DNA from: Cohnella ginsengisoli
GTDB taxonomy: Bacteria; Bacillota; Bacilli; Paenibacillales; Paenibacillaceae
DNA length: 64,000 nt
NCBI RefSeq assembly: GCF_029525555.1
Contig: NZ_JAPDHZ010000006.1
Span: forward strand, 186,001 to 250,000
Direction of reading: 5' to 3'
The position numbers and the translations under genes are program-made. Positions 38,880 to 48,352 of the stretch are shown piece by piece. Under the pieces are notes generated by a model. That model had not been told where the DNA came from. It made no database searches and saw only the letters and a program-made list of their open reading frames with translations. Position 1 is the stretch's first letter. Every line of letters begins with the position of its first letter.

Positions 38880-39783
38880 TTATGCCTGAATGAACTGCCG
38901 CCAGTAATTCACCGATTCGATATGGTCCTGAACGATCCGGAATTCCGTACCCCACGCCTCCCGGTGGGAGATCTCGAACACGATCTCGGCTTCCTCGGCG
39001 CCGGATTTTTCTAACGCGGCCAGCAGCGGCTCGCCGTGAATGATGCCGATGCGGTTGTATTCCTCGGTGAACGGCCAATGGCGGCTGTGGTCCTTCTCCG
39101 TCTGCTGGATATGAATGATCGGCGACGCCTTGCCGAGCTCCCGTACCCACCGGTACGGATCCCGGTCGCCCGGGTGCGGCGCGTGACCTACGTCCAGGCA
39201 GACCTTGAACGGTATGCCCGCCCCGTCGTTCAGCCGCTCCAGCAGTTCCTTCGTCTCTTCCACCGTATTCGCCATTTCACGGGGGGATGGACATCGGCTC
39301 GAACAGCAGGTGAGTCATGCCCAGGTCTTTACAGTACCAACTCAGTTCCTGCCAGTTTCTCAACGCTTCGCCGATGATGAATTCCCGCCTTGCCTGATCG
39401 TCGTAGTCGGCGAACGTCAGAATGCCGAAATGACTCCCCGTCGTAACCGCGCCCAACTCGCGCGACACCTTGGCGAACCGTTTGAACCAGTCCAGCCATA
39501 CTTTGCGCACGGCGGCGTCGGGATGCATGAAATGGTTGACGCGCGTAAAAGCGCTTGTAAAGGTGCTCGTGATGTCCAGCCCATGCCGCTCGGTGCTTCG
39601 GTTGATGCGCTCCACCTGCTCCTTTACGATCTCGTCCGGCAGAAATACGTTGAGCAGGTCGGCCACGAACTGCACGGTCTTGACGCCCATTTCTTCGGCG
39701 ACGATCCGGCTCCACACCTCGGGCTCCGCGTATTTGTTAATGGCAAATCCCAAATTGATGCCAAGCTTCAATTTAACCGCCAC
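38880..39783 (-). CDS. TIM-barrel sugar isomerase/epimerase, frame broken at 39281-39286
   Basis: Start GTG 39783 has TGGAGGAAT 7 nt upstream; the ATG at 39789 is too close to the site. Removing one base from the six-G run joins FEPMSIPR to EMANTVEETKEL and gives 300 residues. It belongs to the xylose-isomerase-like AP-endonuclease-2 family: metal ligands are probably Glu in LLFEPM, Asp and His in VCLDVGHAPH, His in IIHIQQTEKDHSRHWPF and Glu in IVFEISHRE. Such enzymes act on ketoses or their phosphates. It is the first gene of the operon, directly downstream of the palindromic operator. Confidence 0.82.
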
Positions 39784-39822
39784 GTACATTCCTCCAGTCG
39801 TTGCGTTTAGTCTAATACTATT

Positions 39823-39839
39823 ATGTATCACTGATACAT
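39823..39839 (-). promoter_or_regulatory. perfect 17-bp palindromic operator of the rhamnoside operon
   Basis: ATGTATCACTGATACAT (odd-centred, 8-bp perfect arms) lies 40 bp upstream of the first operon gene. An extra half-site, TCAATACAT, follows. The divergent-type location behind the GntR/LacI gene suggests this is the site of that regulator, as in AraR of Bacillus. Binding is inferred. Confidence 0.72.
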
Positions 39840-39867
39840 TCAATACATACGCCGCGTGAACCGAAAA

Positions 39868-39906
39868 AAGGTACAGCCTCTCGAATTTCTCGAGAGACTG
39901 CACCTT
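39868..39906 (-). terminator. Rho-independent terminator of the GntR/LacI-type gene
   Basis: On the minus strand AAGGTGCAG-TCTCTCGAGAAATTCGAGAGG-CTGTACCTT is followed by TTTTTT. It separates the regulator from the operon promoter. The stem is almost the same as that of the terminator at 49768. Confidence 0.85.
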
Positions 39907-39924
39907 GTACTTCGATGAATTGTT

Positions 39925-41070
39925 CTAGCTTGGCGAAATTAGCGTGCGCACGCTGTCCCGAACGATCAGCTGCGTAGGATATTTGACGGAGGGCGGCGGG
40001 CTCACGGACGGATTGTCGATACGCTCCAGCAACAGGCGGACGGCGGCTTCCCCCAGCGTATCGGCCGGCTTGCGCATCGTCGTCAGCGGGACGGGCAGCC
40101 TGCGGGCGAGCGATGAGTCGGTAAAGCCGGCGACGGATAGCTGCAACGGCACCTTCACGCCAAGCCGGAAGCAGGCGGCCATCGTCTGGCCGGCAAGCTC
40201 GTCGTTCGCGCAGAAGACGGCGGTCATCCGCGGATGCGCCTGCAAAAAGCGTTCCAGCGCCGCGGCGGTACCCGCTTCGTCCAAGGCCGGGACGGAACGG
40301 TTGCCGAAGCCGTCGCCGGGTCCGGGCAAGGTTAGCACCATGGAGCCCTCAAACGGGATGCGGTTGTTAAGCAGCGCCTGCATGTAGCCATAGTAGCGGT
40401 CCTCGCGGCTCATGACGCCTTCGATGTCCGCCGTGATGAATCCGATCTGGCGGTGGCCTGCTTCAATCAGATAGTCGGTTAGCTCATAGCCGCCCTGGTA
40501 GTGATCGTGATAGACGCTTGGCAGCCCGATCTCCCGATAGGCGCGGTCCACGATGACGATCGGAAATTGCGCGAGATGAAGGCGAAGCAACTCGTCGGGA
40601 CAAGTGCGCCGGTTGCCGGGGAACAGGATGATGCCCCTCGCCTCGGCTGCCGCCTGCTTCAACGTCCGCTCCTCTTCCGTGAGATCGCCGCCGGTTACCC
40701 GAAGCAGCACTTCGGCCCCCGCCTGCCGCGCGGCGCCGACCGCGGACTGAACGATCGCGCCCGCATATTCGTCCATATCGGGCACGACGAGCGCGATTGG
40801 CAACGGATTGCTCCGCTGCGGGGCGCCCGGGCGCTCCGCCAGGAAGGTGCCGCGGCGAGGAAGCCGATACACCAACCCCTCCTTCGCCAGCGCGGCCAGC
40901 GCTTCCTTGCTTGTCCGCGTGCTGACGCCGTACATAGCGGCGAGTTCGGCCTCGGACGGAATGGGGTCATGAGGGCGCAGATTCCGTTCGCGGATCAGCT
41001 CTATGATTTTGGTTCGCATCTGCTCGTACAGCACGACCGGACCCTTTACCAGTTTCTCTCGGCGGTTCAT
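39925..41070 (-). CDS. GntR/LacI-type chimeric transcriptional regulator (AraR-like)
   Basis: 381 residues. The N-terminal GntR winged helix is VLYEQMRTKIIELIRERNLR then PIPSEAELAAMYGVSTRTSKEALAALAKEGLVYRLPRRGTFL. The C-terminal half is a LacI/periplasmic-binding-like sensor (IALVVPDMDEYAGAIVQSAV, HRQIGFITADIEG, PRMTAVFCANDELAGQTM, PLTTMRKPADTLGEAAVRLL). This architecture is that of AraR. It is likely the sugar-responsive repressor of the operon it precedes, using the palindrome at 39823. Inducer probably rhamnose or a derivative, unproven. Confidence 0.93.
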   Translation of the reverse strand: MNRREKLVKGPVVLYEQMRTKIIELIRERNLRPHDPIPSEAELAAMYGVSTRTSKEALAALAKEGLVYRLPRRGTFLAERPGAPQRSNPLPIALVVPDMDEYAGAIVQSAVGAARQAGAEVLLRVTGGDLTEEERTLKQAAAEARGIILFPGNRRTCPDELLRLHLAQFPIVIVDRAYREIGLPSVYHDHYQGGYELTDYLIEAGHRQIGFITADIEGVMSREDRYYGYMQALLNNRIPFEGSMVLTLPGPGDGFGNRSVPALDEAGTAAALERFLQAHPRMTAVFCANDELAGQTMAACFRLGVKVPLQLSVAGFTDSSLARRLPVPLTTMRKPADTLGEAAVRLLLERIDNPSVSPPPSVKYPTQLIVRDSVRTLISPS

Positions 41071-41298
41071 TCCCCTTGCCCTCCAGCGCGGTTAAAATAG
41101 GTTAACTACAGGTTTCTCCGTTGACCTTATACTAGCGGCTTTGCCGATTGCAGGCAAACCGAAGCGGCAAGGGACGGGGATTCGTTCCCGCATGCCGGCG
41201 TGGACGGAGGAACGTATCGGAAATTCGTTCGATTGTTTACGGTTTTCTATCTCTTTAGCATCTTCCACACGGGAAAAACCCTTGATGGGACTGGGATT

Positions 41299-41308
41299 AA
41301 GCGCTTTC
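41299..41308 (+). promoter_or_regulatory. cre-like site upstream of the ABC transporter
   Basis: The core AAGCGCTTTC matches 10 of 14 positions of a catabolite-responsive element and lies 125 bp upstream of the binding-protein gene. It is compatible with CcpA/HPr control. The remainder of the gap at 41071-41432 holds the leader and no convincing gene; a 64-codon open frame there has no RBS. Confidence 0.4.
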
Positions 41309-41432
41309 TAAGCGGTAAGGGCCGGAAAATCCCAACCTTCGTCAAAACGCTGAATTTACGAGCCGCGGGACGTCTCGTAGGATGGGGTTTGTAAGGCAGC
41401 CTCACAAACTTCGCTTGGGGGAGGAAAGAAAA

Positions 41433-43067
41433 ATGGTCATCAAACGGATAAGCGGCGGCGTCGTTCTTGCGCTGACGGCCGCGGCGCTGGCCGCCTGCGG
41501 CGGCAACAATGAAAACGGCGGGGCATCGGCTTCCCCCGCGGCAAGCTCGCAGGCTGCGAGCGCTTCGGCAAGCGGCACGGCTAGCAGCGCGGCAAGCGCC
41601 TCCGCCGACTACGGAGATACGGGCGGGCTCAAGCTGCCGCTCGTCGACAAGCCGACGACGATCAACTGGATGCTGGTCGGCGAAACGCCGCCGAACGACA
41701 AGATGATCGTCAAGGAGATCGAGAAGCGCACGGGCATCACCGTTAATTTTCAGACCTACGCGTCTTCTACTTTCCAAGACAAGCTGAAGGTGACCGTCGC
41801 TTCGGGCAAGCTGCCCGATATCTTCCACGGCCTGACGGCGGCCGAGCTCAAGAAGCTGGGCAAGCAGGGCGCGGTCGTCGCGATCAACGACTATGCCAAT
41901 ATGCTGCCGAACTTCAAGAAGCTGTATATGGAGGAGAACGACTGGGTCGTCAAGTCCTACGGCGACGAGAGCGGCAAGATCTACACCTGGCCGATCTACG
42001 ATATGAACCGGGCGGTCAATCACGGCTTCCTGTACCGCAAGGATATTTTTCAGAAAAACGGCATTCCGGAATGGACCGATACGGAGGGTTTCTACCAGGC
42101 GCTGAAAAAGCTGAAGGAAATCTACCCGGATTCGTACCCGTACGCTTCCAAAAGCACCGTCAACATCTTCAAGGACTTCGCGTACGGCTGGGGCATCGGC
42201 GGCGCGAACTATCCCGTCTACTACGACGAGGCGGCCAAGACGTGGAAGTTCGCCTCCACGCAGCCGGAGAGCAAGGCCATGTTGGACTTTATGAAAAAGC
42301 TGTATAACGAGAAGCTGCTCGACCCCGAATTTATCACCGATACGCAGGACTCCTGGACGTCCAAGATGACGTCGGGCAAGTCGTTCGTCACCTTCGACTG
42401 GATCGGCCGTCTCGACCTCTTCTACAACCAGGTCAAGGATTCGAACCCCAAATACGACCTGCGCTACGGCAATCCCGTCGGGCCGACCGGCCACGTCCGG
42501 TCGCTGCCGAAGATCGAGGCGGGATGGTCGATCACGGTCGCGAACAACGCGAACAAGGAAGCGTCGCTCAAGCTGCTCGACTATCTGACCAGCCCGTCCG
42601 GCGCGGCGCTCATGACGCTCGGCGTCGAAGGCGAGACGTTCAACTTCGACGCGAACGGCAAGCCGGTGTATCCGGAGCTCGCCAATGAGCCGGCCGTCGA
42701 CATCAAGGTGCTCGAGAACAAATACGGCATATGGCTCGAAGGCGCGTACTTGCGGCCGGATCACCGGAGCGTGTATTTCAACTACACGGAGAAGGAACAG
42801 GAGGCGCAGGACAAGATCACGAGCGGCAACAAGTTCGAGCCGCTGGATCCCGTCCTTAACTTCACCGACGACGAGACCGCGACGATCGCCGAGCTGCAGA
42901 CTTCGCTGCAGAAGGCGGCCGAGGAGTTCAACACCCGCTACGTGCTCGACAAAAAATACGGCGACGCCGAGTGGGAAGCGTGGAAGACCAACGCCGACAA
43001 GCTGGGCGCGGCGAAGCTCGCCAAGATTTTCAACGACGCCCAGCAGCGCTACGACAGCGCCAAATAA
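41433..43067 (+). CDS. LplA-type extracellular solute-binding lipoprotein
   Basis: 544 residues from ATG 41433 (GGGGGAGGAAAG upstream). MVIKRISGGVVLALTAAALA is a lipoprotein signal with lipobox LAAC, followed by a Ser/Ala linker. The fold is that of family 1 solute-binding proteins: TINWMLVGETPPNDKMIVKE, VASGKLPDIFHGLTAAEL, FLYRKDIFQKNGIPEWTDT and PKIEAGWSITVANNANKE. It anchors to the membrane outer face and delivers oligosaccharide to the permeases encoded next. No ATPase gene is nearby, as usual for such systems, which share MsmX-type ATPases. Confidence 0.95.
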   Translation: MVIKRISGGVVLALTAAALAACGGNNENGGASASPAASSQAASASASGTASSAASASADYGDTGGLKLPLVDKPTTINWMLVGETPPNDKMIVKEIEKRTGITVNFQTYASSTFQDKLKVTVASGKLPDIFHGLTAAELKKLGKQGAVVAINDYANMLPNFKKLYMEENDWVVKSYGDESGKIYTWPIYDMNRAVNHGFLYRKDIFQKNGIPEWTDTEGFYQALKKLKEIYPDSYPYASKSTVNIFKDFAYGWGIGGANYPVYYDEAAKTWKFASTQPESKAMLDFMKKLYNEKLLDPEFITDTQDSWTSKMTSGKSFVTFDWIGRLDLFYNQVKDSNPKYDLRYGNPVGPTGHVRSLPKIEAGWSITVANNANKEASLKLLDYLTSPSGAALMTLGVEGETFNFDANGKPVYPELANEPAVDIKVLENKYGIWLEGAYLRPDHRSVYFNYTEKEQEAQDKITSGNKFEPLDPVLNFTDDETATIAELQTSLQKAAEEFNTRYVLDKKYGDAEWEAWKTNADKLGAAKLAKIFNDAQQRYDSAK

Positions 43068-43160
43068 CGCCGATAAGGCTGCGTCACACCCGGCATCGCG
43101 GGAGACGGAGCGCGGAACGACCGTTCCCGCGCCCGTCCTTCGCCGACAGGAGGGAACCTC

Positions 43161-44066
43161 ATGCGAACCATGCTCCGCAAAATCGCGCGCGACAGACAGC
43201 TGCTCGTCCTATTTATTCCGTGCATCGTCTTCTACGCCCTTTTCCGATACGGGCCGCTGTACGGTCTGATCATCGCCTTCAAGGATTACAGCGTGTACAC
43301 GGGCATTCTGGACAGTCCCTGGGTCGGCCTCAAGCACTTCGAACGCTTCTTCTCCGGCCCGGACTTCTTCCTGTTGTTCCGCAACACCTTTTTGCTCGGC
43401 TTCTTCGCGCTGGTGTGCTCGTTCCCGTTCCCGATTCTGCTCGCGATTCTGCTTAACGAGGTGCGGGTCCGCTGGTTCAAGAAATTCGTCCAGACGGCGA
43501 GCTACCTGCCGACGTTCCTGTCCGTCGTCATCATCAGCAGCATGATCATCGATTTTCTGTCCCCGAACAACGGCATCGTGAACAAGCTGCTTAACCTGCT
43601 CGGCTTCGAGTCCAAGTACTTCCTGATCGACCCGGCCTGGTTCCGCCCCATCTACGTGCTCTCGGACATCTGGGCCAATACGGGCTACGAAGCGATCATC
43701 TTCCTGGCGGCGATCGCCGGGATTAATCCGACGCTGTACGAGGCGGCGCGGGTGGACGGCGCGAGCCGGCTGCGGATGATGTGGCACGTCACGCTGCCGG
43801 GCCTCCTGCCGACGATTCTCGTCGTGTTCATCCTGAAGACCGGATCGATGTTCCGCGTCGGCTACGAGAAGGTGCTGCTCCTGTACAATTCGATGACCTA
43901 CGACGTCGCCGACGTTTTCTCGACCTTCGTGTACCGCAAGGGCCTGCTCGAGTCGAATTATAGCTACGGCGCGGCGGTCGGCTTGTTCGAAGCGCTGGTC
44001 GCGATGATCATGCTGCTCGGCGCGAATCTGATCAGCAAGCGGATGGGAGGAAAGGGACTATGGTAG
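43161..44066 (+). CDS. ABC transporter permease, LplB type
   Basis: 301 residues, RBS AGGAGGGAACC before ATG 43161. Six transmembrane helices; the EAA loop EAARVDGASRLRMMWHVTLPGL that contacts the ATPase is at about residue 190-215. The start motif LFIPCIVFYALFRYGPLYGLIIAF and DYSVYTGILDSPWVGL are typical of the LplB half of Paenibacillaceae CUT1 transporters. It overlaps the next gene by 7 bases, so it is translationally coupled. Imports a sugar with 41433 and 44060. Confidence 0.95.
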   Translation: MRTMLRKIARDRQLLVLFIPCIVFYALFRYGPLYGLIIAFKDYSVYTGILDSPWVGLKHFERFFSGPDFFLLFRNTFLLGFFALVCSFPFPILLAILLNEVRVRWFKKFVQTASYLPTFLSVVIISSMIIDFLSPNNGIVNKLLNLLGFESKYFLIDPAWFRPIYVLSDIWANTGYEAIIFLAAIAGINPTLYEAARVDGASRLRMMWHVTLPGLLPTILVVFILKTGSMFRVGYEKVLLLYNSMTYDVADVFSTFVYRKGLLESNYSYGAAVGLFEALVAMIMLLGANLISKRMGGKGLW

Positions 44067-44922
44067 GACAGCGCAGATTCACGGTTTTCGGCGTCGTCAA
44101 CGCGCTGATCCTGATCGCCGTCGCGATCTCCACGCTGTATCCGCTGCTGTACATCACGGCCGTGTCGGTCAGCGATACCGCAAGCGTGACGCAGGGCGAG
44201 GTGTTCCTCTGGCCGCACGGCTTCAACCTGGAGGCGTACAAGGACGTCCTGTTCGATCCGAAAATTCCGAGAGCGTACCTGAACACGATCTACTACACGT
44301 TTCTGGGCACGTTCATCAATCTGCTGTTCACCTCGGTGGCGGCCTATCCGCTGTCCCAGCCGCAGTTCGTCGGACGGAAGTTCTGGATGCTCGCGATCGT
44401 GCTGACGATGTTCCTGCAGCCGGGCATCATCCCGAATTTCCTCATCGTGCAGAAGCTTGGCCTGCTGGACTCGGTATGGGCGCTCGTCATTCCCAACGCG
44501 ATCTGGACGTTCGAGCTGATCATTCTGAAGAGCTTCTATGAAAACATGTCGGCGCAAATTCGCGAAGCGGCGCTGATTGACGGAGCCTCGGAGTACCGCA
44601 TTCTCTTCAACATCGTGCTGCCGCTCTCCAAGCCCGCGCTCGCGTCCGTCGGCCTGTTCTTTTTCATCGGCCACTGGAACAGCTTTTTCTCCCGATGATC
44701 TATCTGAACGACCAGTGGAAATATCCGCTGCAGGTGGTGCTGAGAGGCATGCTGATCTTCCACGAGGGCAACTCGTCCTCGCTCGTCGACGCGTCGGCGC
44801 TGGCGCCGCAGGCGAAGAAAAACGCGACGATCATCCTCGCGATGATCCCGGTGCTGCTGATCTATCCGTTCGCGCAAAAATATTTTGCCAAGGGCGTCAT
44901 GCTGGGCGCGGAAAAAGGCTGA
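44060..44922 (+). CDS. ABC transporter permease, YtcP type, frame broken near 44684
   Basis: Five T at 44684-44688 must become six to join GHWNSFF to LPMIYLNDQWKYPLQVVLRG, giving 287 residues. The EAA loop is REAALIDGASEYRILFNIVLPLS. The N-terminus VFGVVNALILIAVAISTLYP and LFIGTFINLL-like regions match YtcP-type partners. The break here is a missing base, in contrast to most others in the window. It pairs with the LplB-type permease to form the membrane channel. Confidence 0.9.
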
Positions 44923-44970
44923 TGGTAGAATAAACGGATACACCAGCGACGCGAAGGATGATGGCCTATC

Positions 44971-47233
44971 ATGAAGCGGATCATAACGAACCTCGGCGTT
45001 CTGCAAATTTTTTTCTCTCTGCTGCTCGTCATCGCGATTATGTTCGTATCCACTTATCTGATCTATCGCAACTCCATATCCGGCATTTACGACAAGGTCA
45101 CGCAGAACAATACGCTGGTCTTCAAATCGGTCGTCCAGTCGTTCGACGACAGCTTCCGGACCGTGGACAACATCATTCATTCCGTTCACAGCCTGCCGCC
45201 CTCGGACAATCTGATCTCGCCGGACGACGACAGCCTGGACATGACCAAGGTCTACACGCTGGTCAAAAATCTGTCTACGCTGACCTCGACGGTCGACTAT
45301 ATCGAGGAGGTCGTCGTCTTCTACGACGACGCGCGCCTCGCGATCACGTCCGAAGGCACGAGCGGCTTCGAGCGCTTTTTCGACGGCAAGTACCGGCACG
45401 ACACGTACAACGCGAACTATTGGAAGACGTACGCGTCGACGAAGCACGCGTTCAAGATTTTTCCGGCGGACAGCTTCAAGGTGCTCGACTTCAACCAGCA
45501 GCCGCAGACCCGCAACCTGATGATCGCCTTCGGCGGCAACAAGCTCGCGACGTCCAGCAAGAACGTCATGGTCATGATCGACGTGGCCGCGCTGCTCAAG
45601 CACGTGAACCAGCAGTCGGTCATTCCGGGCGCTTCGCTCATTCTGCTGGATCAGGATCGGAACATCATCTACAGCACGGACAAACAATGGGGACTCGTCG
45701 ACGTGCTGAACGACGTCTACTTCAACGCGGACCAGGAGGCCTCGCTGACGCGCGAGAACTACGAATACAACTTCTATAAATCGGACTACAACGGATTTAT
45801 TTATATCGACAAGGTGCCCTATCAGTTCCAGAATCTCAATCCGGTGACGCAGGCCAACGATTCGATCATGCTCACCGCGATCGTGTGCGCGGTCGCGCTG
45901 TCCGTCTTCCTCAGCTTCTACCTGAACCGTCCGGTCAAGCGGATTCTCCGGCTGCTCGGGGGGAGGGCACAGCAAAGGCAACGACTTTCGGAAAATTTAC
46001 AGCGGGATCGTCAAGCTGCAGGCGGACAACGAATTGTATCGGGATCAGCTGGCGTTTGCCGACAAGGAGCTGCGCAGAGGCGTGTTCCTGCAGGCGCTCG
46101 ACGAGAGCGCGCATGCCAAGGCGCACGACATTCAGTTGCAGACCTACTATCCGGCGTTGTTCGGAGAGCACTGCTTCGTCATGGTACTGTTCCAGGCAAG
46201 GCCGAGGCCGGACGCGGGAGAAGCGCCGCTGCCCGTCGAGACGATCGCGGACCGGCTGGAGACGGAACTGCGGCGGGAAGGGGCGGAGGCCAGCGTCTTC
46301 CATGTGTCGCGCGCGGAGTTCATCGCCGTCGTCGGCTTGCCGAAGGCGGAGGAGCGGGCGAGGCTGATCAAGCGGCTGCGCGGCTGCATCGTGGCGGCCG
46401 AGCGGGAGGCGCTGCTCGGCTACGACCTGTGGGCTTGCGTGAGCGAGGCGTACGCCGCGGAGATTAAAAACGCCAATCGCGGCTACCGCGACGTCATGAA
46501 CGGCATGCTGTACCGGGGCGTCGGAGACACGGCGAGCGTGCTCGACGTCGAGGAGATCGAATACGTATGGAACGTTTACTTTCCGTTCGAGAAGCTCGAA
46601 AAGCTCTCGAATTACCTGCTGAACGGCAAGCTGCAGGAGAGCGTCCAGATCATCCGGGAGACGATGGGCGAGAACGCGGCGCGCAACGTCCACCGCCACC
46701 AGCTCGTTCATATCGCCAAGTCGATGCTCTTCTACATGCTCCGCTATGCCGGCAGCTCCGCGAATATGCGCGAGGAGCTGTACGCGATCGAGACCGAATT
46801 TTGCCGCCGCGCGGAGCAGACCTTCGATTATCGGGAGATTGAGGAGGCGTTGGTCGCGGTGGCGGGCCGCCTGTCCGCTTCTGGGAGAGCGGAGCCGAAG
46901 AACAAGCTGAATTCGGCCTTCATCTCGCAATACATCGAGCTGCATTATATGGATAACCTGTATCTGGACCAGATCGCGGCGGTCATGGAGACGACGCCCA
47001 AGTATTTCTCCAACTACTTCAAGAAGACGTTCGGCGTGAACTACGTGGAGTATCTGAACAAAGTAAGGCTGTCGCATGCGCGTGACCTGCTCCGGAGCAC
47101 GAGCCTGTCGATCGCCGAGATCGGGGAGAAAACGGGATATTTGAACGCGTCGACGTTCACGACGACGTTCAAGAAGTATATGGGCGTGTCGCCGAGCGAC
47201 TATCGCAAGCAGAACGATCAGCAGATCGTGTAA
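44971..47233 (+). CDS. membrane-bound AraC family regulator, frame broken at G6 45958-45963
   Basis: Removing one G joins KRILRLLGGG to HSKGNDFRKIYSG and gives 753 residues. TM1 is at about residues 9-32 (LQIFFSLLLVIAIMFVSTYL), the extracellular sensor spans about 33-297 and TM2 about 298-320, followed by a HAMP-like linker. The C-terminal AraC domain has two HTHs: NLYLDQIAAVMETTPKYFSN and SLSIAEIGEKTGYLNASTF, ending FKKYMGVSPSDYRK. Such one-protein sensors in Paenibacillaceae usually sit beside LplABC-type transporters and control them. It starts 48 bases after the permease gene. Confidence 0.92.
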
Positions 47234-47249
47234 GGCTGAAGGGATAGCG

Positions 47250-47353
47250 ATGCGCGCTATTGTAGCGCAACGCGGGGAGATAAAACGATCGGCAGATTGT
47301 ATAAGCGGGAGGTATATTCATGCGCGCTCTTGTAACGCAAAGCGGGAGCATCA
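47250..47353 (+). repeat. imperfect duplication of the start of the following dehydrogenase gene
   Basis: ATGCGCGCTATTGTAGCGCA at 47250 is repeated as ATGCGCGCTCTTGTAACGCA at 47320, the true gene start, 70 bases later; similarity fades after about 30 bases. The first copy encodes MRAIVAQRGEIK, then continues 20 or so codons in a non-matching way. Only the second has a good RBS (GGGAGGTATATTC). Part of the first copy also resembles the GATAGCGATG core of the 51-bp repeat family. Confidence 0.55.
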
Positions 47354-48321
47354 GGGTAATCGAGCTGAATCGACCCGACTTGGCGCCGGGGCATGTGCTG
47401 ATTCGCACCGAGTACTCCGCGATCAGCCCGGGCACGGAGATGGGCTTCATGGGCCGCGCCTCGGACGAGGCCGCGGCCATCGGCTACAGCGCCGTCGGCA
47501 TCGTCGAAGCGGTCGGCGAGGGCGTGGCGGACCGTCGGATCGGCGAACGCGTAGCCTGCTACGGCGTGCCGTACGTGCGGCACGCGGAATGGCTCGCGGT
47601 GCCGACCAACCTAACGGCCGTGGTACCGGACGGCGTGTCGCCGGAGGAGGCGGCCTTCGGCGGTCTGGGCGCCATCGCGATCCACGCGCTGCGGGTCGCG
47701 GACCTGCGGTTTGGCGAGTCCGCGATCGTCGTAGGGCTGGGCATCCTGGGCAATCTTGTGGCCCAGATCGCCCATGCCGCCGCTTGCCGCGCGGTCGGCT
47801 ACGATCTGAGCGCCGAGCGCGCCGGCGGGCTGCGGCAGCTGAGAGGCGCGAGCGCGTACGCGGAGGCGGCCGAGCTGGAGGCGGCGCTGCCGGAGGAGAC
47901 CGGCGGCGCGGGGGCGGACGCGGTGCTGCTGTGCGCCAGCGGTCCGGGCGAGCCGCTCATCAACAAGGCGCTCGAATGGGTCCGCGACCGGGGCAAAGTC
48001 GTCATCGTCGGCGACCTGACGATGAACTTCAGCCGGGGGCTCATGTTCGCCAAGGAAGCGCAGGTGCTCATCTCGCGCGCCGGCGGCCCGGGCCGATACG
48101 ATCCGTCGTACGAGCGGGACAACCGGGACTACCCGCTCGGCCACGTGCGGTGGACCGAGGGGCGGAATCTGGCCGCGTACATCCGCCTGCTGGCCGAGGG
48201 GAGAATCTCCGTGCGGCCGCTCATCACGGACGTCTACCCGCTCGAACGCGCCGCAGAGGCATACGCGAACTACGCGGAGAAGGGTACGCGGACGATCGGG
48301 ACGCTGATCCGGTACGGGTAG
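47320..48321 (+). CDS. zinc-type alcohol dehydrogenase-like protein
   Basis: 333 residues from ATG 47320. The medium-chain dehydrogenase fold is clear: SAISPGTEMGFMG near the active site, IVEAVGEGVADRRIGERVAC, the NAD motif VVGLGILGNLVAQIAHAAAC, and YDPSYERDNRDYPLGHVRWTE. The segment SPGTEMGFMG takes the place of the usual CGSD zinc-ligand loop and the four structural Cys are absent, as in the subfamily acting near inositol or bacitracin-like BacC/ chlorophyll-type dehydrogenases. The substrate is unknown. It follows the AraC regulator and may serve the imported sugar. Confidence 0.85.
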   Translation: MRALVTQSGSIRVIELNRPDLAPGHVLIRTEYSAISPGTEMGFMGRASDEAAAIGYSAVGIVEAVGEGVADRRIGERVACYGVPYVRHAEWLAVPTNLTAVVPDGVSPEEAAFGGLGAIAIHALRVADLRFGESAIVVGLGILGNLVAQIAHAAACRAVGYDLSAERAGGLRQLRGASAYAEAAELEAALPEETGGAGADAVLLCASGPGEPLINKALEWVRDRGKVVIVGDLTMNFSRGLMFAKEAQVLISRAGGPGRYDPSYERDNRDYPLGHVRWTEGRNLAAYIRLLAEGRISVRPLITDVYPLERAAEAYANYAEKGTRTIGTLIRYG

Positions 48322-48352
48322 GGGCCACCTCTCAACCGCTTCACCATTTCGT

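Noticed and set aside
41200..41394. 64-codon plus-strand open frame in the leader of the solute-binding-protein gene
   Set aside because: No RBS, no family, and the sequence is the operon leader with a cre-like site.
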